A stretch of 64,000 nucleotides of DNA. It comes from Synergistes jonesii. GTDB taxonomy: Bacteria > Synergistota > Synergistia > Synergistales > Synergistaceae. The stretch is from contig NZ_JMKI01000021.1 of assembly GCF_000712295.1 (NCBI RefSeq), forward strand, positions 78,572 through 142,571, in the 5' to 3' direction. The position numbers and the translations under genes were made by a program. Each line of letters begins with the position of its first letter. Positions within the stretch are counted from its first letter, which is position 1. The notes beneath the pieces are model-generated. The model saw nothing but the letters and a program-made list of their open reading frames with translations, did no database searches and had not been told where the DNA came from. This document shows positions 17,772 to 27,763 of this stretch, one piece after another.

Positions 17772-19403
17772 TTACCCAAAAGCTTTAATAACTGCCATTA
17801 TGAAGCTGTATATGCCGTCTCCGGCAATAAGTCCGGATTCCCGAAGCTCCATGCTTTTGCTCCCCCAGATCGCCCTGTACACGACGGCGGCTACGACGCC
17901 AAGCCCGTACATGGGGCTGTTGATCAACAACCCCGTCGCCAGCAGCACGCCGACCGTCTTTTTTATTCCAAAGACAAGCTGTATCAGCGCGCCAAAGGCT
18001 CCCCATTTTATGAGCTGTCCGAGGATTTCCGGGTTTCGGCCGGCTTCGATCGCAGCGGCAAAAACCTTCGACACTGGAGCGAACGTACCAAGCTTGAAAT
18101 ATACGGAAACAAAGCAGGCTACCACGGCAAAACCGATCAGCGCGCCGATCATTTCCGCTATGAGCTGCTGCCTACGCCCGTCAAGCTCGTAAGCCAGGTT
18201 TCCGCTCTTTCCTCTCAGTATCCATCCCGTCTTCAAGTCGTACCCCATATCGGCAAAACACGGGCCGGTACAGGCAACATATCCCGTAAGGATGACTAGG
18301 GGCATTGTGGGAAACCCCATAAGCAGACCAAGAGAGAGGAATATAGTGGTGATGGCGAAGGCAGGGAACCATCCCGAGCGCATGGCGCAGATCCCGACAA
18401 GCATGGGAGAGATAACCGACGAAAGCGTCACCCAGAGGACCCAGATAATAATCTTAGCCGGGTCCATCTGCGCCATCATACCGGTTACCGCGGCAAGTAC
18501 CGTCGCCGCAAGCGCGTTCAGGACAAGCGACGTACAGATCGCTTTCTGTACGCCGCGGTTCGAAACCGTGTAACTGTAAACCATGCCGTCCTCTTCCACC
18601 GTGTCGGAAGTATCTTTACCGCTCTTGTAAAGCATATTGCCCACTTGCAGCAGAGACATAAGCCCTGCGCCGACCATCACGCCCTGGGGGATGTAGGTCG
18701 CTCCTATATTAAAACCAAAAAACACCGGCGCATATGCGCGTATTAGCAGGCCGACGGCAAGGGCCGACATTGACCATATATTGGCAAGGAAAACTATGCC
18801 GATTCCCGCCATGGGCAGGCCGAACGATGCCCCGCCCGGGATTCCTATCCAAGCTGAGGGAATCCTTATCATATTGCCGACCGCGCCAGCCGCGATCCCC
18901 TGCAAAAGCCTCCGAATCTTCTCTCCACCCCTGTCTCCCGCCTCTATCGTCTCAGCTGTGGCGACGCCCGGGGGCCACGACGCCGAGGCCGGGTAGACCT
19001 TCGAATCGTATAGTTTATAAACAAAATAGATGCTGATAGCGGTAGCGGCGAAGGCGCCGACAAACATCGCCGGAATATACGGGCGCGCCCCCTTCACATA
19101 ATAGATGATGCCGAGCGCGAGTATGCCGCAGTTTGACGCCGCGAAAGCCGCTCCGGAGCACATCGTCTGTACGAGGTTTTGTCTGTCCACGGAACGGAAC
19201 TTGTCCATGCAGGAAAACGGTATCCTCGCAAGGGACATTGCGATTATCGCGCCCAAAATCGAAGTATTGGCGCCGAAGCCTGTTTTGACCAGCACCTGCA
19301 TAGAAATTATAGCGGAGACTGCGGATACGAGGACGCTCAATAAAAAAGTCGCAGGCTCCGCAGTTTTTACATGAGTGATGCTCTTTGCCGTCTTCCGTTC
19401 CAT
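17772..19403 (-). CDS. OPT/YSL family oligopeptide transporter
   Basis: This 543-residue membrane protein has about 14 hydrophobic segments. Regions such as [17 protein letters not shown] and [14 protein letters not shown] correspond to conserved OPT/YSL blocks (the latter to the DLKTG block). Bacterial members carry small peptides or metal chelates, probably with protons. AAAGGAGG precedes the ATG. It is followed upstream by an M29-like enzyme on the same strand, which with the PepV-like and PucR genes suggests peptide uptake and breakdown. Confidence 0.85.
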
Positions 19404-19468
19404 TTACTACGCCTCCTTTGCAGCGGTAATGGGAAAAGCCGGCCCTTTGCAGACCGGCCGCACATGCT

Positions 19469-20533
19469 CTAATATCCCGCGATTCCGAGTTTACGGCAGT
19501 ATTCCCTTATCTCCGGATGCCGATAGACGCCCTCCTCTTCAAATATTTTCCCGTCAAGAATGATCGTGGGATTTAAAACTATGCCGTCGGTATGTCCGGC
19601 CGCAGCCCACTCCTTGCCGAGAATGGACTTTCCCTGGCTCCCGACGCCAAATTCTATACAGCCGAAGACGCGCTCGTCCTCCACTATACGACCGGTCACC
19701 GCTCTGACACCCGGATTGAAACCGAGCGAATAATGCGCCAGCCTATACATATTTTCAGGGTCATTCAGCCCCTCCATCCACTGACTGAACACTCTCGCTT
19801 CGCGGCCACCGCGAATTTCGCTGACGCGTCCCTCGCGGAGAGTCATCGCAACCGGCTCGCTGAGCTTTCCGAGGCTCATAGGAGGAAAGAGCGCTCCGTC
19901 AAAAACGAGAGTACCCTCAATAGTTTCTTCTATCGGACACCAAGAGACTTGCCCTGCGAGCATAATGGGATAACCCTTTTCCGTCGCAAGCTTTCCTGAA
20001 AGCCGGACCCTACGTCCGCGATTGTACCCTTTAAGATCGGTACCCGCTTGGCTTTTCACAATTACCTCGTCGCTCTGCTGTATTATCCGCTGGATAGCGC
20101 CGCCCATTTCAACGACGAGAGGATAATCGATATTGCCGATAGTCCTTACCATCATCATAGCGTCCATGCCTGTAAGGTTTATATATCGCACACCTGCGGC
20201 AAGCGCCGCCCGGAAACAATTCGAATGCATGATCGAGGAATAGGTGAATTCGATCCAAACATCGCAGTGTTCGACCGCCGCCGCGATCGGCGCATAAGGT
20301 TCAAGGCAGGTCTCCGGCGCGGTAGGATAATATATGACCGCCGGATGACCGCCTATCGTGAAGACGGCGTTGGCTGTTACCTCCACGACCCTGCGGTCGG
20401 TACACGAGTCGCCGGTAATCACGACGCTTTCCCCGGGTTTGACCAACATAACGTCGCGCGCCAGCGTCATTGCCCCCTTAGCAAGTTCAAAACTCATATA
20501 TTCGTCACGCGGTTCCATTCCGATTGTGAACAT
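19469..20533 (-). CDS. M29/NicX-like metallo-aminopeptidase-type enzyme
   Basis: This 354-residue cytoplasmic protein has the C-terminal segments CIEFGVGSQGKS and AAGHTDGIVLNP, which resemble metal-binding parts of M29 aminopeptidases and the related 2,5-dihydroxypyridine dioxygenase (NicX) family. The ATG at 20533 has AAGGAGGA at a suitable distance; an ATG six bases upstream lies within that site. It is probably co-transcribed with the OPT transporter gene. Aminopeptidase activity is the simplest reading in this context, but a ring-cleaving or other role cannot be excluded from sequence alone. Confidence 0.65.
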   Translation of the reverse strand: MFTIGMEPRDEYMSFELAKGAMTLARDVMLVKPGESVVITGDSCTDRRVVEVTANAVFTIGGHPAVIYYPTAPETCLEPYAPIAAAVEHCDVWIEFTYSSIMHSNCFRAALAAGVRYINLTGMDAMMMVRTIGNIDYPLVVEMGGAIQRIIQQSDEVIVKSQAGTDLKGYNRGRRVRLSGKLATEKGYPIMLAGQVSWCPIEETIEGTLVFDGALFPPMSLGKLSEPVAMTLREGRVSEIRGGREARVFSQWMEGLNDPENMYRLAHYSLGFNPGVRAVTGRIVEDERVFGCIEFGVGSQGKSILGKEWAAAGHTDGIVLNPTIILDGKIFEEEGVYRHPEIREYCRKLGIAGY

Positions 20534-20845
20534 GGACATCCTCCTTCAGCGATGGATATGATATTAAGAGATTTTTATTGCATAAAGTTTATATCTTTTA
20601 TTATTTAAAGTCATCGTTTATAAAGACAAATAATATTTCTAAATTTTACAATAAAAGATAAGTGCCCTTCGAGGGTTGATGTTTTTTATAAGAAAATGAA
20701 AAATATAGCCGTCTATTTTATATAAAACGACACATATCATTGTAATTTATAATTTTTACTATTAATTAACGCAATCTTCCTTGTACGTTATATAATATAT
20801 TGCTGTAAGTGATTATAATTTTGCATAACTCAGATGTGATAAAAG
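20534..20845. promoter_or_regulatory. AT-rich divergent regulatory region (312 bp)
   Basis: This is the only gene-free stretch longer than 300 bases. It separates the divergent M29-like and PucR genes and is much richer in A/T than its surroundings. A TATAAT hexamer at 20791-20796 could be the -10 box of the PucR gene, without a clear -35 box. No RNA gene or riboswitch was recognised. It is the likely site of PucR control. Confidence 0.5.
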
Positions 20846-22456
20846 ATGATAAGAGTACGTCCAACGGTAAAACAGATGATCGAACAGGGCGGTTTTTCCG
20901 ACTTCCGCGTTTTAGCCGGCGAAGCGGGCTTGGCAAAAAGAGAGGTAAAAACCGTGTGCGTCGTCGACGTGCCGGATATCGAGGGATGGATATTCGGCGG
21001 CGAATTTTTGCTAACGTCGGGCTATATCTTCAAAGACGATCCAGAGATGCTAATTCAGCTGATAGAGACCGCCGACAGGTACAATGCGGCAGCGCTCGGA
21101 GTAAAGGTGGAAAGATACATGGACCGGATGCCGCAAAACGTACTGCGGACGGCCGACAGGTTATCGTTCCCGCTGATAAGCATCCCCAGCCATTACGCAC
21201 ATACGGAGATAATAAACCCGGTGCTTATCACAATGTCGGAGCAGACGATTGAAATGGCGAACCTATCCGATAAGATTCACATGGAATTTTTTAACCTGCT
21301 GCTTTCGGACGGCTCAATCGATTCCATACTGTCGCTCATAAACAAATATATATCCCGAGAGCTGCTCTTCGTAGACGCGGCGACGGGAGAACGATACGCT
21401 CATACCACGTCGATGGAATTTAGCCAGCTGATCGACGACGTTCCCTTGCCCTCACTGATCGGACATTTCAGCCACGAAGAGATCGTCCTATGCGAGAAAA
21501 TCCGCGGATATCTCTTCATGGACAGACAGATAAGCGGCGCCGTTCCCAAGATCGTCCTGAACCATGCGAAGGAGGCTTTGCTGCTTTCGCTAAAATGGAA
21601 ACAAGAAAGATGGAAGTTGTTAAACGAAAGAGAGATTCATTTCGTTCAGGACATTCTCTATAAACGTTTCCGCCAAAAGTCGGAGGTCATGAGCCGCGGG
21701 CGCACGCTCGGCTGGAACACCGAGGGAGAAAAGGCCGTGGCGCTTGTAGGCATAAGCGCCGGCCGTTCCATGCAGCGTCCGCTTCACGAACCATATGCGC
21801 GCGCATTCAAAAAGATCCATTCCTTTATGAACGATATTCAAAAAGATATTCCCTATGCCATCCTTGAAAACGAAATGGCCTTTATTATGCACGCCCCTAA
21901 GGACGACTGGCTTCAAATAAAAAGGAAGATGACAAGTGCCTTTCGTGTCGCCGTGCGCAACATAAAGGCGCAGAGCGGACTTCAACTGATAATGGGGGTA
22001 GGTTCCCCTGTGGAAAATATCGTTTATTGCAACAAAAGCTTCCGCGAGGCCTCCAAGGCGCTGGTGCTGGCGCGGCAGAGGGAAGAGGCTAATGATCCGG
22101 TTTATTGGGAGGAAATGGGAGCTTACAAATTCCTCGCACCGATTCAAAATTCCAGGGAATCGCAGGAATTCGTCGACGAATATCTGGGAAAGCTTGTGGA
22201 GCTTGACGACGATGAAGACGACAAAGATTCTCTTTTGGGCACGCTTTTCTGTATCATAAACAACAACTGGCACCTGAAAGCGGCGGCGGCACAGATGGGG
22301 CTGCATTATAACACTATGAAATACAGGTGTAGAAAAATAGGCGAAATAATCGGTATGGATATGGACTCCCCTTCCGTCAGAATAAATCTTTCGTTCGCAA
22401 TGGAGCTATATAAATTAAACAAAATCGGGAAGGAGCACGCAAAATGGGAAGAGTGA
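20846..22456 (+). CDS. PucR family transcriptional regulator
   Basis: This 536-residue regulator has an N-terminal PucR domain (about residues 8-130, with GGEFLLTSGYIF), a variable middle, and a C-terminal PucR-type helix-turn-helix (HLKAAAAQMGLHYNTMKYRC, near residue 475). The family activates genes for use of unusual nitrogen sources. The ribosome binding site is weak. It is divergent from the M29/OPT pair and overlaps the following dipeptidase gene by 13 bp, so it probably controls this peptide-use module. Confidence 0.9.
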   Translation: MIRVRPTVKQMIEQGGFSDFRVLAGEAGLAKREVKTVCVVDVPDIEGWIFGGEFLLTSGYIFKDDPEMLIQLIETADRYNAAALGVKVERYMDRMPQNVLRTADRLSFPLISIPSHYAHTEIINPVLITMSEQTIEMANLSDKIHMEFFNLLLSDGSIDSILSLINKYISRELLFVDAATGERYAHTTSMEFSQLIDDVPLPSLIGHFSHEEIVLCEKIRGYLFMDRQISGAVPKIVLNHAKEALLLSLKWKQERWKLLNEREIHFVQDILYKRFRQKSEVMSRGRTLGWNTEGEKAVALVGISAGRSMQRPLHEPYARAFKKIHSFMNDIQKDIPYAILENEMAFIMHAPKDDWLQIKRKMTSAFRVAVRNIKAQSGLQLIMGVGSPVENIVYCNKSFREASKALVLARQREEANDPVYWEEMGAYKFLAPIQNSRESQEFVDEYLGKLVELDDDEDDKDSLLGTLFCIINNNWHLKAAAAQMGLHYNTMKYRCRKIGEIIGMDMDSPSVRINLSFAMELYKLNKIGKEHAKWEE

Positions 22457-23808
22457 ACAAAATGATACATGAAACAGTGGAGAGAAATTTTGACGAACAA
22501 TTGCGCCGAACCAGAGAGATGATCCGTATAAAAAGCCTCCTCTGCGAAGAAAAGGCGACGGGAGATGATCCGTTGGGTCCAGACCTTTCCGCCGCGCTTG
22601 ACACTTTTTTGTCGATAGCTCAGGAAATGGGTTTTAAAACAAAAAATATGGGCGGCTACGTCGGCTACGTAGAAATGGGAGTCGCAGACGCTCCGCTCAT
22701 AGGCATACTGGCGCATCTCGACGTTGTCCCGGAGGGCGCTGCGGAACATTGGAAATACCCGCCTTACGCGGCGGTTATAGCGGACGATTGTCTTTACGGC
22801 AGAGGGGCGGTAGACGACAAGGGACCTGCAGTTGCAGCGCTTTTCGCCATGGCGGCGCTGCGCGGCTCAATGCCGCTGCACCGTAGATTCAGGCTAATTC
22901 TGGGGCTTGACGAAGAGAACGACTCCCGCTGCATAAAATACTACAAAGAGCACGAAGAGATACCAAGATACAGTTTCTCGCCCGACGCCTCCTTCCCTGC
23001 GGTCAATGCGGAAAAGGGTATTTTACGGGTCGTCGTGACAATAAAAGGGGAGCGGCGCGCCGCAGCGAGCGGGGGAGCCGAGCTGCTGTCGCTTCAAGGC
23101 GGAGACAAATTCAATGTCGTACCGGACAGCGCAAAGGCCGAGATATTGGACGACGGCGAGCTGATAGCGCTGCGAACCTCGGGCAGGGCTGCGCACGCGA
23201 TGGAACCATATAAGGGCGACAACGCCGTACAGAAAATGCTACGAAAGCTTTTAACCGTGCCTTTACGCAAAGAGGACCATAAATTGATAGAGACGGCGGC
23301 GGCCATCGCGGGAGATGACTGGTCGGGAAGCTCTCTCTCCGTAAAATGCTCGGATGACATATCAGGAGAGCTGACTTGCAACTGCGCCGCAGCTGAGGGC
23401 AGGGTAAAGGACGGCGCTGCAGAGATACTCCTGAAATTCGACATCAGATACCCCGTTACCGTCCTTGCCGATAAAATAATCTCAAATATAGAAGCGACGG
23501 CGGCACGCTTCGGGGCTTCAATGAAAACAGCGACTCATAAGCCCCCTCTTTATGTGCCTGCGGAAAGCCACCTCGTTCAAACCTTACTGTATGCATACGA
23601 AGAAGTCACGGGCGAACGTCCCGAGCCGATCAGCATGGGCGGAGGCACTTACTGTCGATTCTTACCGAATTCCGTTTCGTTCGGTCCGGTGTTCCCCGAC
23701 GAAGAAGAGGTCGCGCATCGTCCGAACGAGAGAATCTCATTAGATAATCTTCGCAAATGTACACATATATATGCCGAAGCGCTGATGAAACTTAACAAAG
23801 CGGAGTAG
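22444..23808 (+). CDS. PepV-like M20 family dipeptidase
   Basis: This 454-residue zinc peptidase carries the M20A motifs: AHLDVVPEG (first metal His and catalytic Asp), GRGAVDDKGP (bridging Asp), LDEEND (catalytic Glu) and SPDASFP (metal Asp). The lid domain lies about residues 195-330, and a C-terminal His is present in VAHRPNE. These features match PepV/Sapep dipeptidases. ATG 22444 is preceded by AAGGAG and overlaps the PucR gene by 13 bp, showing coupling. It should cleave dipeptides in the cytoplasm after uptake by the neighbouring OPT transporter. Confidence 0.9.
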   Translation: MGRVNKMIHETVERNFDEQLRRTREMIRIKSLLCEEKATGDDPLGPDLSAALDTFLSIAQEMGFKTKNMGGYVGYVEMGVADAPLIGILAHLDVVPEGAAEHWKYPPYAAVIADDCLYGRGAVDDKGPAVAALFAMAALRGSMPLHRRFRLILGLDEENDSRCIKYYKEHEEIPRYSFSPDASFPAVNAEKGILRVVVTIKGERRAAASGGAELLSLQGGDKFNVVPDSAKAEILDDGELIALRTSGRAAHAMEPYKGDNAVQKMLRKLLTVPLRKEDHKLIETAAAIAGDDWSGSSLSVKCSDDISGELTCNCAAAEGRVKDGAAEILLKFDIRYPVTVLADKIISNIEATAARFGASMKTATHKPPLYVPAESHLVQTLLYAYEEVTGERPEPISMGGGTYCRFLPNSVSFGPVFPDEEEVAHRPNERISLDNLRKCTHIYAEALMKLNKAE

Positions 23809-23869
23809 GAAGCGGAAACAACGGCGCCCACATCTGCTTAAAGGCACGGCAAAAAGACGCCGGTCCGCT

Positions 23870-25051
23870 TCAGTCTTCGAAATAGTCCTCGCAGCCGCAG
23901 AATTTTCCTTCTTTGAAAAATATCCTCGGTACTCTTTTGCTTATGCCGCAGGTTATTTCGTAGTTTATCGTCCCGGCGAGCCTCGCTATCTCGTCGGCGG
24001 TGATTTTTTCTCCGCCGCTTTCGCCGATCAGCGTCGCTTCGTCGCCGTCTTCGACGCCTTCTATGTCGGTGACGTCGGCCATCAGCTGATCCATGCAGAT
24101 ATTTCCGGCGATCGGCGCTTTTTTGCCTCTTATGACGACGCTGCCTTTGTTCGAAAGGGCGCGCGGATAGCCGTCCGCATAGCCGACGGGGATCGTCGCG
24201 AGCGTCGTCGGACGCGTCGTCACAAAGGTACCGCCGTAGCCGACGGGCGTCGACGGCGCTATCTTTTTGACGTATACCACGCGGCTCTTCAGCTGCAGCG
24301 CCGGGCGCAGATCGAGCTCCATGTCGTTGAGCTGATTAGAAGGGAACATGCCGTATAGCGCGACGCCGGCGCGCGCTGCGCTGAAACCATGGTATCCGCA
24401 GTCCATTATCGCAGCGCTGTTCTCGCAGTGCGTCAGCGGAAATTTTATGCCGCGGGCCGCCAGTTTCTCTATCATTTCGCGGAAGAGCGCGACCTGCCTG
24501 TCGCTCGGCGCTTTGTCGCGCTCGTCGGCTCTCGCCAAGTGCGTGAATATCCCCTCGAGGCGGACGTTAGGCAGGCGGCTTATTTTTTCTATTTCGTCGA
24601 CGGACGCGTCGTTCGGCTCAAAGCCGATTCTTCTCATGCCGGTGTCGATTTTTATATGCATTTCGGCGGTGAGGCCTATTTCCGACGCGACGCGCGAGGC
24701 TTTTTCCGCGAATTTTCTTTCGTAGACGGTCAAGCGTATTTTATTTTTAACGGCGTCGGCGATTCTGTAGGATGGCATGAAGCCGAGCGTGTAGATCGGC
24801 TTTCCCGTTCCTTTCTTCCGCAGCTGCAGCGCCTCTTCTACGGTCGCCACCGCGTAGGCGTCGGCGACGCCGGCGAGCGCGGCCGAGACTTGAGGCGCCC
24901 CGTGTCCGTAGGCGTCGGCCTTCACGACGGCGACGAATTTTTCGCCGGCGGGCATCATGCGTCGCAGCAGCTCCGCGTTGTGCACGATTTCGTCCAAATT
25001 TATTTCCGCGTATACGCGGCAGCATTTTTCTTTTGCTTCAATTTCTTTCAT
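23870..25051 (-). CDS. alr: Alanine racemase
   Basis: This 393-residue PLP enzyme interconverts L- and D-alanine for peptidoglycan. The PLP lysine lies in VAVVKADAYGHG near residue 42 and the catalytic Tyr in PVGYGGTF, with VGYADGYPR following. The ATG at 25051 is chosen; a TTG five codons upstream in the same frame is possible, and neither has a strong ribosome binding site. It is the last gene of the run that begins with queD, 71 bp after recG. Confidence 0.95.
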   Translation of the reverse strand: MKEIEAKEKCCRVYAEINLDEIVHNAELLRRMMPAGEKFVAVVKADAYGHGAPQVSAALAGVADAYAVATVEEALQLRKKGTGKPIYTLGFMPSYRIADAVKNKIRLTVYERKFAEKASRVASEIGLTAEMHIKIDTGMRRIGFEPNDASVDEIEKISRLPNVRLEGIFTHLARADERDKAPSDRQVALFREMIEKLAARGIKFPLTHCENSAAIMDCGYHGFSAARAGVALYGMFPSNQLNDMELDLRPALQLKSRVVYVKKIAPSTPVGYGGTFVTTRPTTLATIPVGYADGYPRALSNKGSVVIRGKKAPIAGNICMDQLMADVTDIEGVEDGDEATLIGESGGEKITADEIARLAGTINYEITCGISKRVPRIFFKEGKFCGCEDYFED

Positions 25052-25122
25052 TACGCACCAGCTCAAATGATTCTTTTTCCGCGGGGCGCCCCGCGCTCCT
25101 CTTGATTATACCGCGCCCGCGT

Positions 25123-27144
25123 CTATTTGTTTTTCAGATATTCTTCGGCGTCCTTTCTCGCTTCTTCGGCGAGCGAAAAATCTTTTCTGAGGTCGGCTAT
25201 TTTGAAGTTCGCGAGCCCGTGCTGCGCCAAGCCGGCGAGCTCGCCTTCACCGCGCTGTTCGAGGTCGGCCCTCGCTATCGCGAATCCGTCGTCGGTCGCG
25301 GCGAAGGCTCTGAGGCGTTCCGTCTCGCCTCCGCTCCCGGCGATGAGCACGCAGACGCCGCGGCGCGCGCCGCGGCCGACGCGTCCGCGCAGCTGATGCA
25401 GCTGCGAGAGGCCGTAGCGCTCGGGGGATTCTATCACGATGACCGTGGCCTCGGGCACGTCGACTCCGACTTCGAGGACCGTCGTTCCGACGAGCAGCTG
25501 CGATTTTCCGTCGCGGAAGGAGGCTATCGCCGCGTCTTTCTGTTCCGCGCCCATGCGGCCGTGTATCAGCGAGATTTTTATCGGCGGAAGTTTTTTCTTC
25601 AGCCATTCGAAGCGCTGTCCCGCGGCCGGGAGCGTAGAGCCTTCATCTTCCTCGACGCGCGGACATATCCAGTAGACGCGCCCGCCGTGCGCTATTTCTT
25701 CGGCGATGAAGCGCAGCAGCTTCGGCAGCGCCGCGACGTCTATCACACGCGTTGCCGGAGGCACACGCCCCGCCGGCTTTTCGTCTATCACGGATATGTC
25801 CATGTCGCCGCAGAGGGTCTGCGCCATCGTGCGCGGTATCGGCGTCGCGCTCATCATCAGCAGGTGCGGCCTCCCGCCGTCTTTCAGCAGGCACGCGCGC
25901 TGCCTGACGCCGAAGCGCTGTTGTTCGTCTATTATCACGGCTCCGAGGTTTTTGAAGTGCAGTTCGTCGGAGAGCAGCGCCTGGGTGCCGGTGACGACGT
26001 CGATCGAACCGTCGAGCGCTCCCGCTAAAGTTTCGCGCCGCACGCGAGCCGGCATTTTGGATTTCAGCATCGCGCAGACGACGCCGGCAGGAGCCAAGTA
26101 TTTCAGCGCCTGGGCGTGCAGCTGCTCGACGAGCGTTTCCGTGGGGGCCATCAGCGCGCACTGCGCGCCGCCGTCGCAGACGCAGGCCGCGAAGGCCGCC
26201 GCGACGAGCGTTTTGCCGGAGCCTACGTCGCCCTGCAGCAGGCGCGATATCGGAGCGCCGGAGGCACCGTCGTTTATTATCTCGTCGAGGGCTTTCTTTT
26301 GCGACGAGGTGAGAGAAAAGGGAAGGGAGGAGACGAACGCGTCGAAGCGAGCGCCTTTGACGAGCGGGAACGAGCGGCAGCACTCGCGCTCTCTGCGCCG
26401 TTCCGCGAGCAGCAGATGGAGCTTGAAAAGTTCTTCGTAGGCGAGGCGCCTGCGCGCCTCTTTCCAGCTTTCCGGCGACTGCGGGAAGTGCATCTCGCGC
26501 AGCGCGTCGGCGGCGGAGAGCAGTCCGTTTTTACGGGCGACGCTCTGCGGCAGCTCTTCGGGCATGAAGGGAAGGTATTCTTCGACCGCTCGCTTCGCGG
26601 CGGAGCGCAGCGTTTTCTGCGTTATTCCTTCGACGGCCGGATAGATCGGTATTATGCCGCAGAAGGAGCTTTCCTCTTGTTCGTCCCGCCCGCGGCATAT
26701 TGTGAATTCCGGCTCGGTCATTTCGAATACGTCGCCGTGCAGCAGCGGCGTGCCGTAGAGCAGCAGCGCCGCGCCGTCCGCAAGGGTCTTTTCCAGCCGG
26801 CGGCGGTTGAACCAGGCGGCGCGCAGCTCTCCGGTGCCGTCCGATAGGAGGCAGGTCGTTATGCGCCGCCCTCCCGAGAGCATCTTCGTCTCCGCGCAGC
26901 GCACCGAGGCGCGGACGACGGCCGGGAAGCCCGGCACGAGGGCTGAGATATTTTTCTTGCCGCGCCTGTCTTCGTAGCGGCGCGGCAAAAGAAAGAGAAG
27001 GTCGCGGACGCTGCGTACGCCGAGTTTTTCAAAGAGCGCGCGGCGGCGCGGCCCGATGCCTTTCAATTCGGATATCGGAGAGTCTATTTTGTCCTGCCGG
27101 GCTTTTCCCGACGCTCCGGCTTTATTTTCAGTCCTGTTTGCCAA
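25123..27144 (-). CDS. recG: ATP-dependent DNA helicase RecG
   Basis: This 673-residue superfamily 2 helicase has a wedge/OB domain in its first 250 residues, Walker A LLQGDVGSGKT near residue 305, a DEQQ box in IIDEQQRFGVRQR, SATPIPRTMAQT, and a C-terminal helicase lobe with QLRGRVGRGARRG. It regresses stalled replication forks and processes branched DNA. The first codon is a TTG overlapping the divIVA stop by 17 bp. Length is near the usual 690. Confidence 0.95.
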   Translation of the reverse strand: MANRTENKAGASGKARQDKIDSPISELKGIGPRRRALFEKLGVRSVRDLLFLLPRRYEDRRGKKNISALVPGFPAVVRASVRCAETKMLSGGRRITTCLLSDGTGELRAAWFNRRRLEKTLADGAALLLYGTPLLHGDVFEMTEPEFTICRGRDEQEESSFCGIIPIYPAVEGITQKTLRSAAKRAVEEYLPFMPEELPQSVARKNGLLSAADALREMHFPQSPESWKEARRRLAYEELFKLHLLLAERRRERECCRSFPLVKGARFDAFVSSLPFSLTSSQKKALDEIINDGASGAPISRLLQGDVGSGKTLVAAAFAACVCDGGAQCALMAPTETLVEQLHAQALKYLAPAGVVCAMLKSKMPARVRRETLAGALDGSIDVVTGTQALLSDELHFKNLGAVIIDEQQRFGVRQRACLLKDGGRPHLLMMSATPIPRTMAQTLCGDMDISVIDEKPAGRVPPATRVIDVAALPKLLRFIAEEIAHGGRVYWICPRVEEDEGSTLPAAGQRFEWLKKKLPPIKISLIHGRMGAEQKDAAIASFRDGKSQLLVGTTVLEVGVDVPEATVIVIESPERYGLSQLHQLRGRVGRGARRGVCVLIAGSGGETERLRAFAATDDGFAIARADLEQRGEGELAGLAQHGLANFKIADLRKDFSLAEEARKDAEEYLKNK

Positions 27145-27763
27145 TCAGATCCTCAGGATTCACGCCGAGCAGTCCGTAGGCGGCCTCAAGATCTTTGCGG
27201 CTGTTTTTCTGCTCCTGACCCTCCGGCTGGTTCTGAGATTCGGCCGGGCTCTCCGCTTCGTCCTTCGGTGCGTCTTCGAGCACCGCTTCGACGGCGCCCC
27301 TCAGCTGCGACGCGTTGATGGACTGCGTCAGCTGGTTGTCGAATTTCGCGAGCATTCCGCGGAATTCCTGCGCGTACATGTCGCGGATGTTGCGTATCTG
27401 CTCCACTCCGGCGCGGAGACGCTTCACCTCTTCGGCGGTGTCACGGCGCATCGCCTCGGCCTCGGCACGCGCGTCCTCGAGGATTTTGTTCGCCTGCTCG
27501 CGAGCGCTCTTCACGCGGTCGTCTGCGCTCTTCTGAGCCATCAGCAGCGCCTCGTGCAGCACGTCCTTCATGCGATCGTATTCGGCAAGGCTCTCCTGCT
27601 TCGCGGCCAGCTCCTGCTCGAGTTCCTTGTTTTTCTTGTTGTACGCCTGCAGGGCCTCGGCGACGTTGTCAAGAAATTCGTCCACCTCGGCGGTATCGTA
27701 CCCTCTGAGGCTCTTCTTGAACGACTGATTGACGATATCAAGCGATGTCAAAAGCTCCGGCAT
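27128..27763 (-). CDS. divIVA: DivIVA-domain coiled-coil protein
   Basis: This 211-residue protein starts with the DivIVA signature (VNQSFKKSLRGYDTAEVDEF) and continues as a long coiled coil to about residue 150, ending in a charged Gln/Glu-rich tail. DivIVA proteins mark curved membranes at poles and septa, mainly in Gram-positives, and also occur in some diderms. It follows yggS with no gap and overlaps recG. Its place after HlyD-yggS recalls the ylm-divIVA division cluster of Firmicutes. Confidence 0.9.
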   Translation of the reverse strand: MPELLTSLDIVNQSFKKSLRGYDTAEVDEFLDNVAEALQAYNKKNKELEQELAAKQESLAEYDRMKDVLHEALLMAQKSADDRVKSAREQANKILEDARAEAEAMRRDTAEEVKRLRAGVEQIRNIRDMYAQEFRGMLAKFDNQLTQSINASQLRGAVEAVLEDAPKDEAESPAESQNQPEGQEQKNSRKDLEAAYGLLGVNPEDLIGKQD

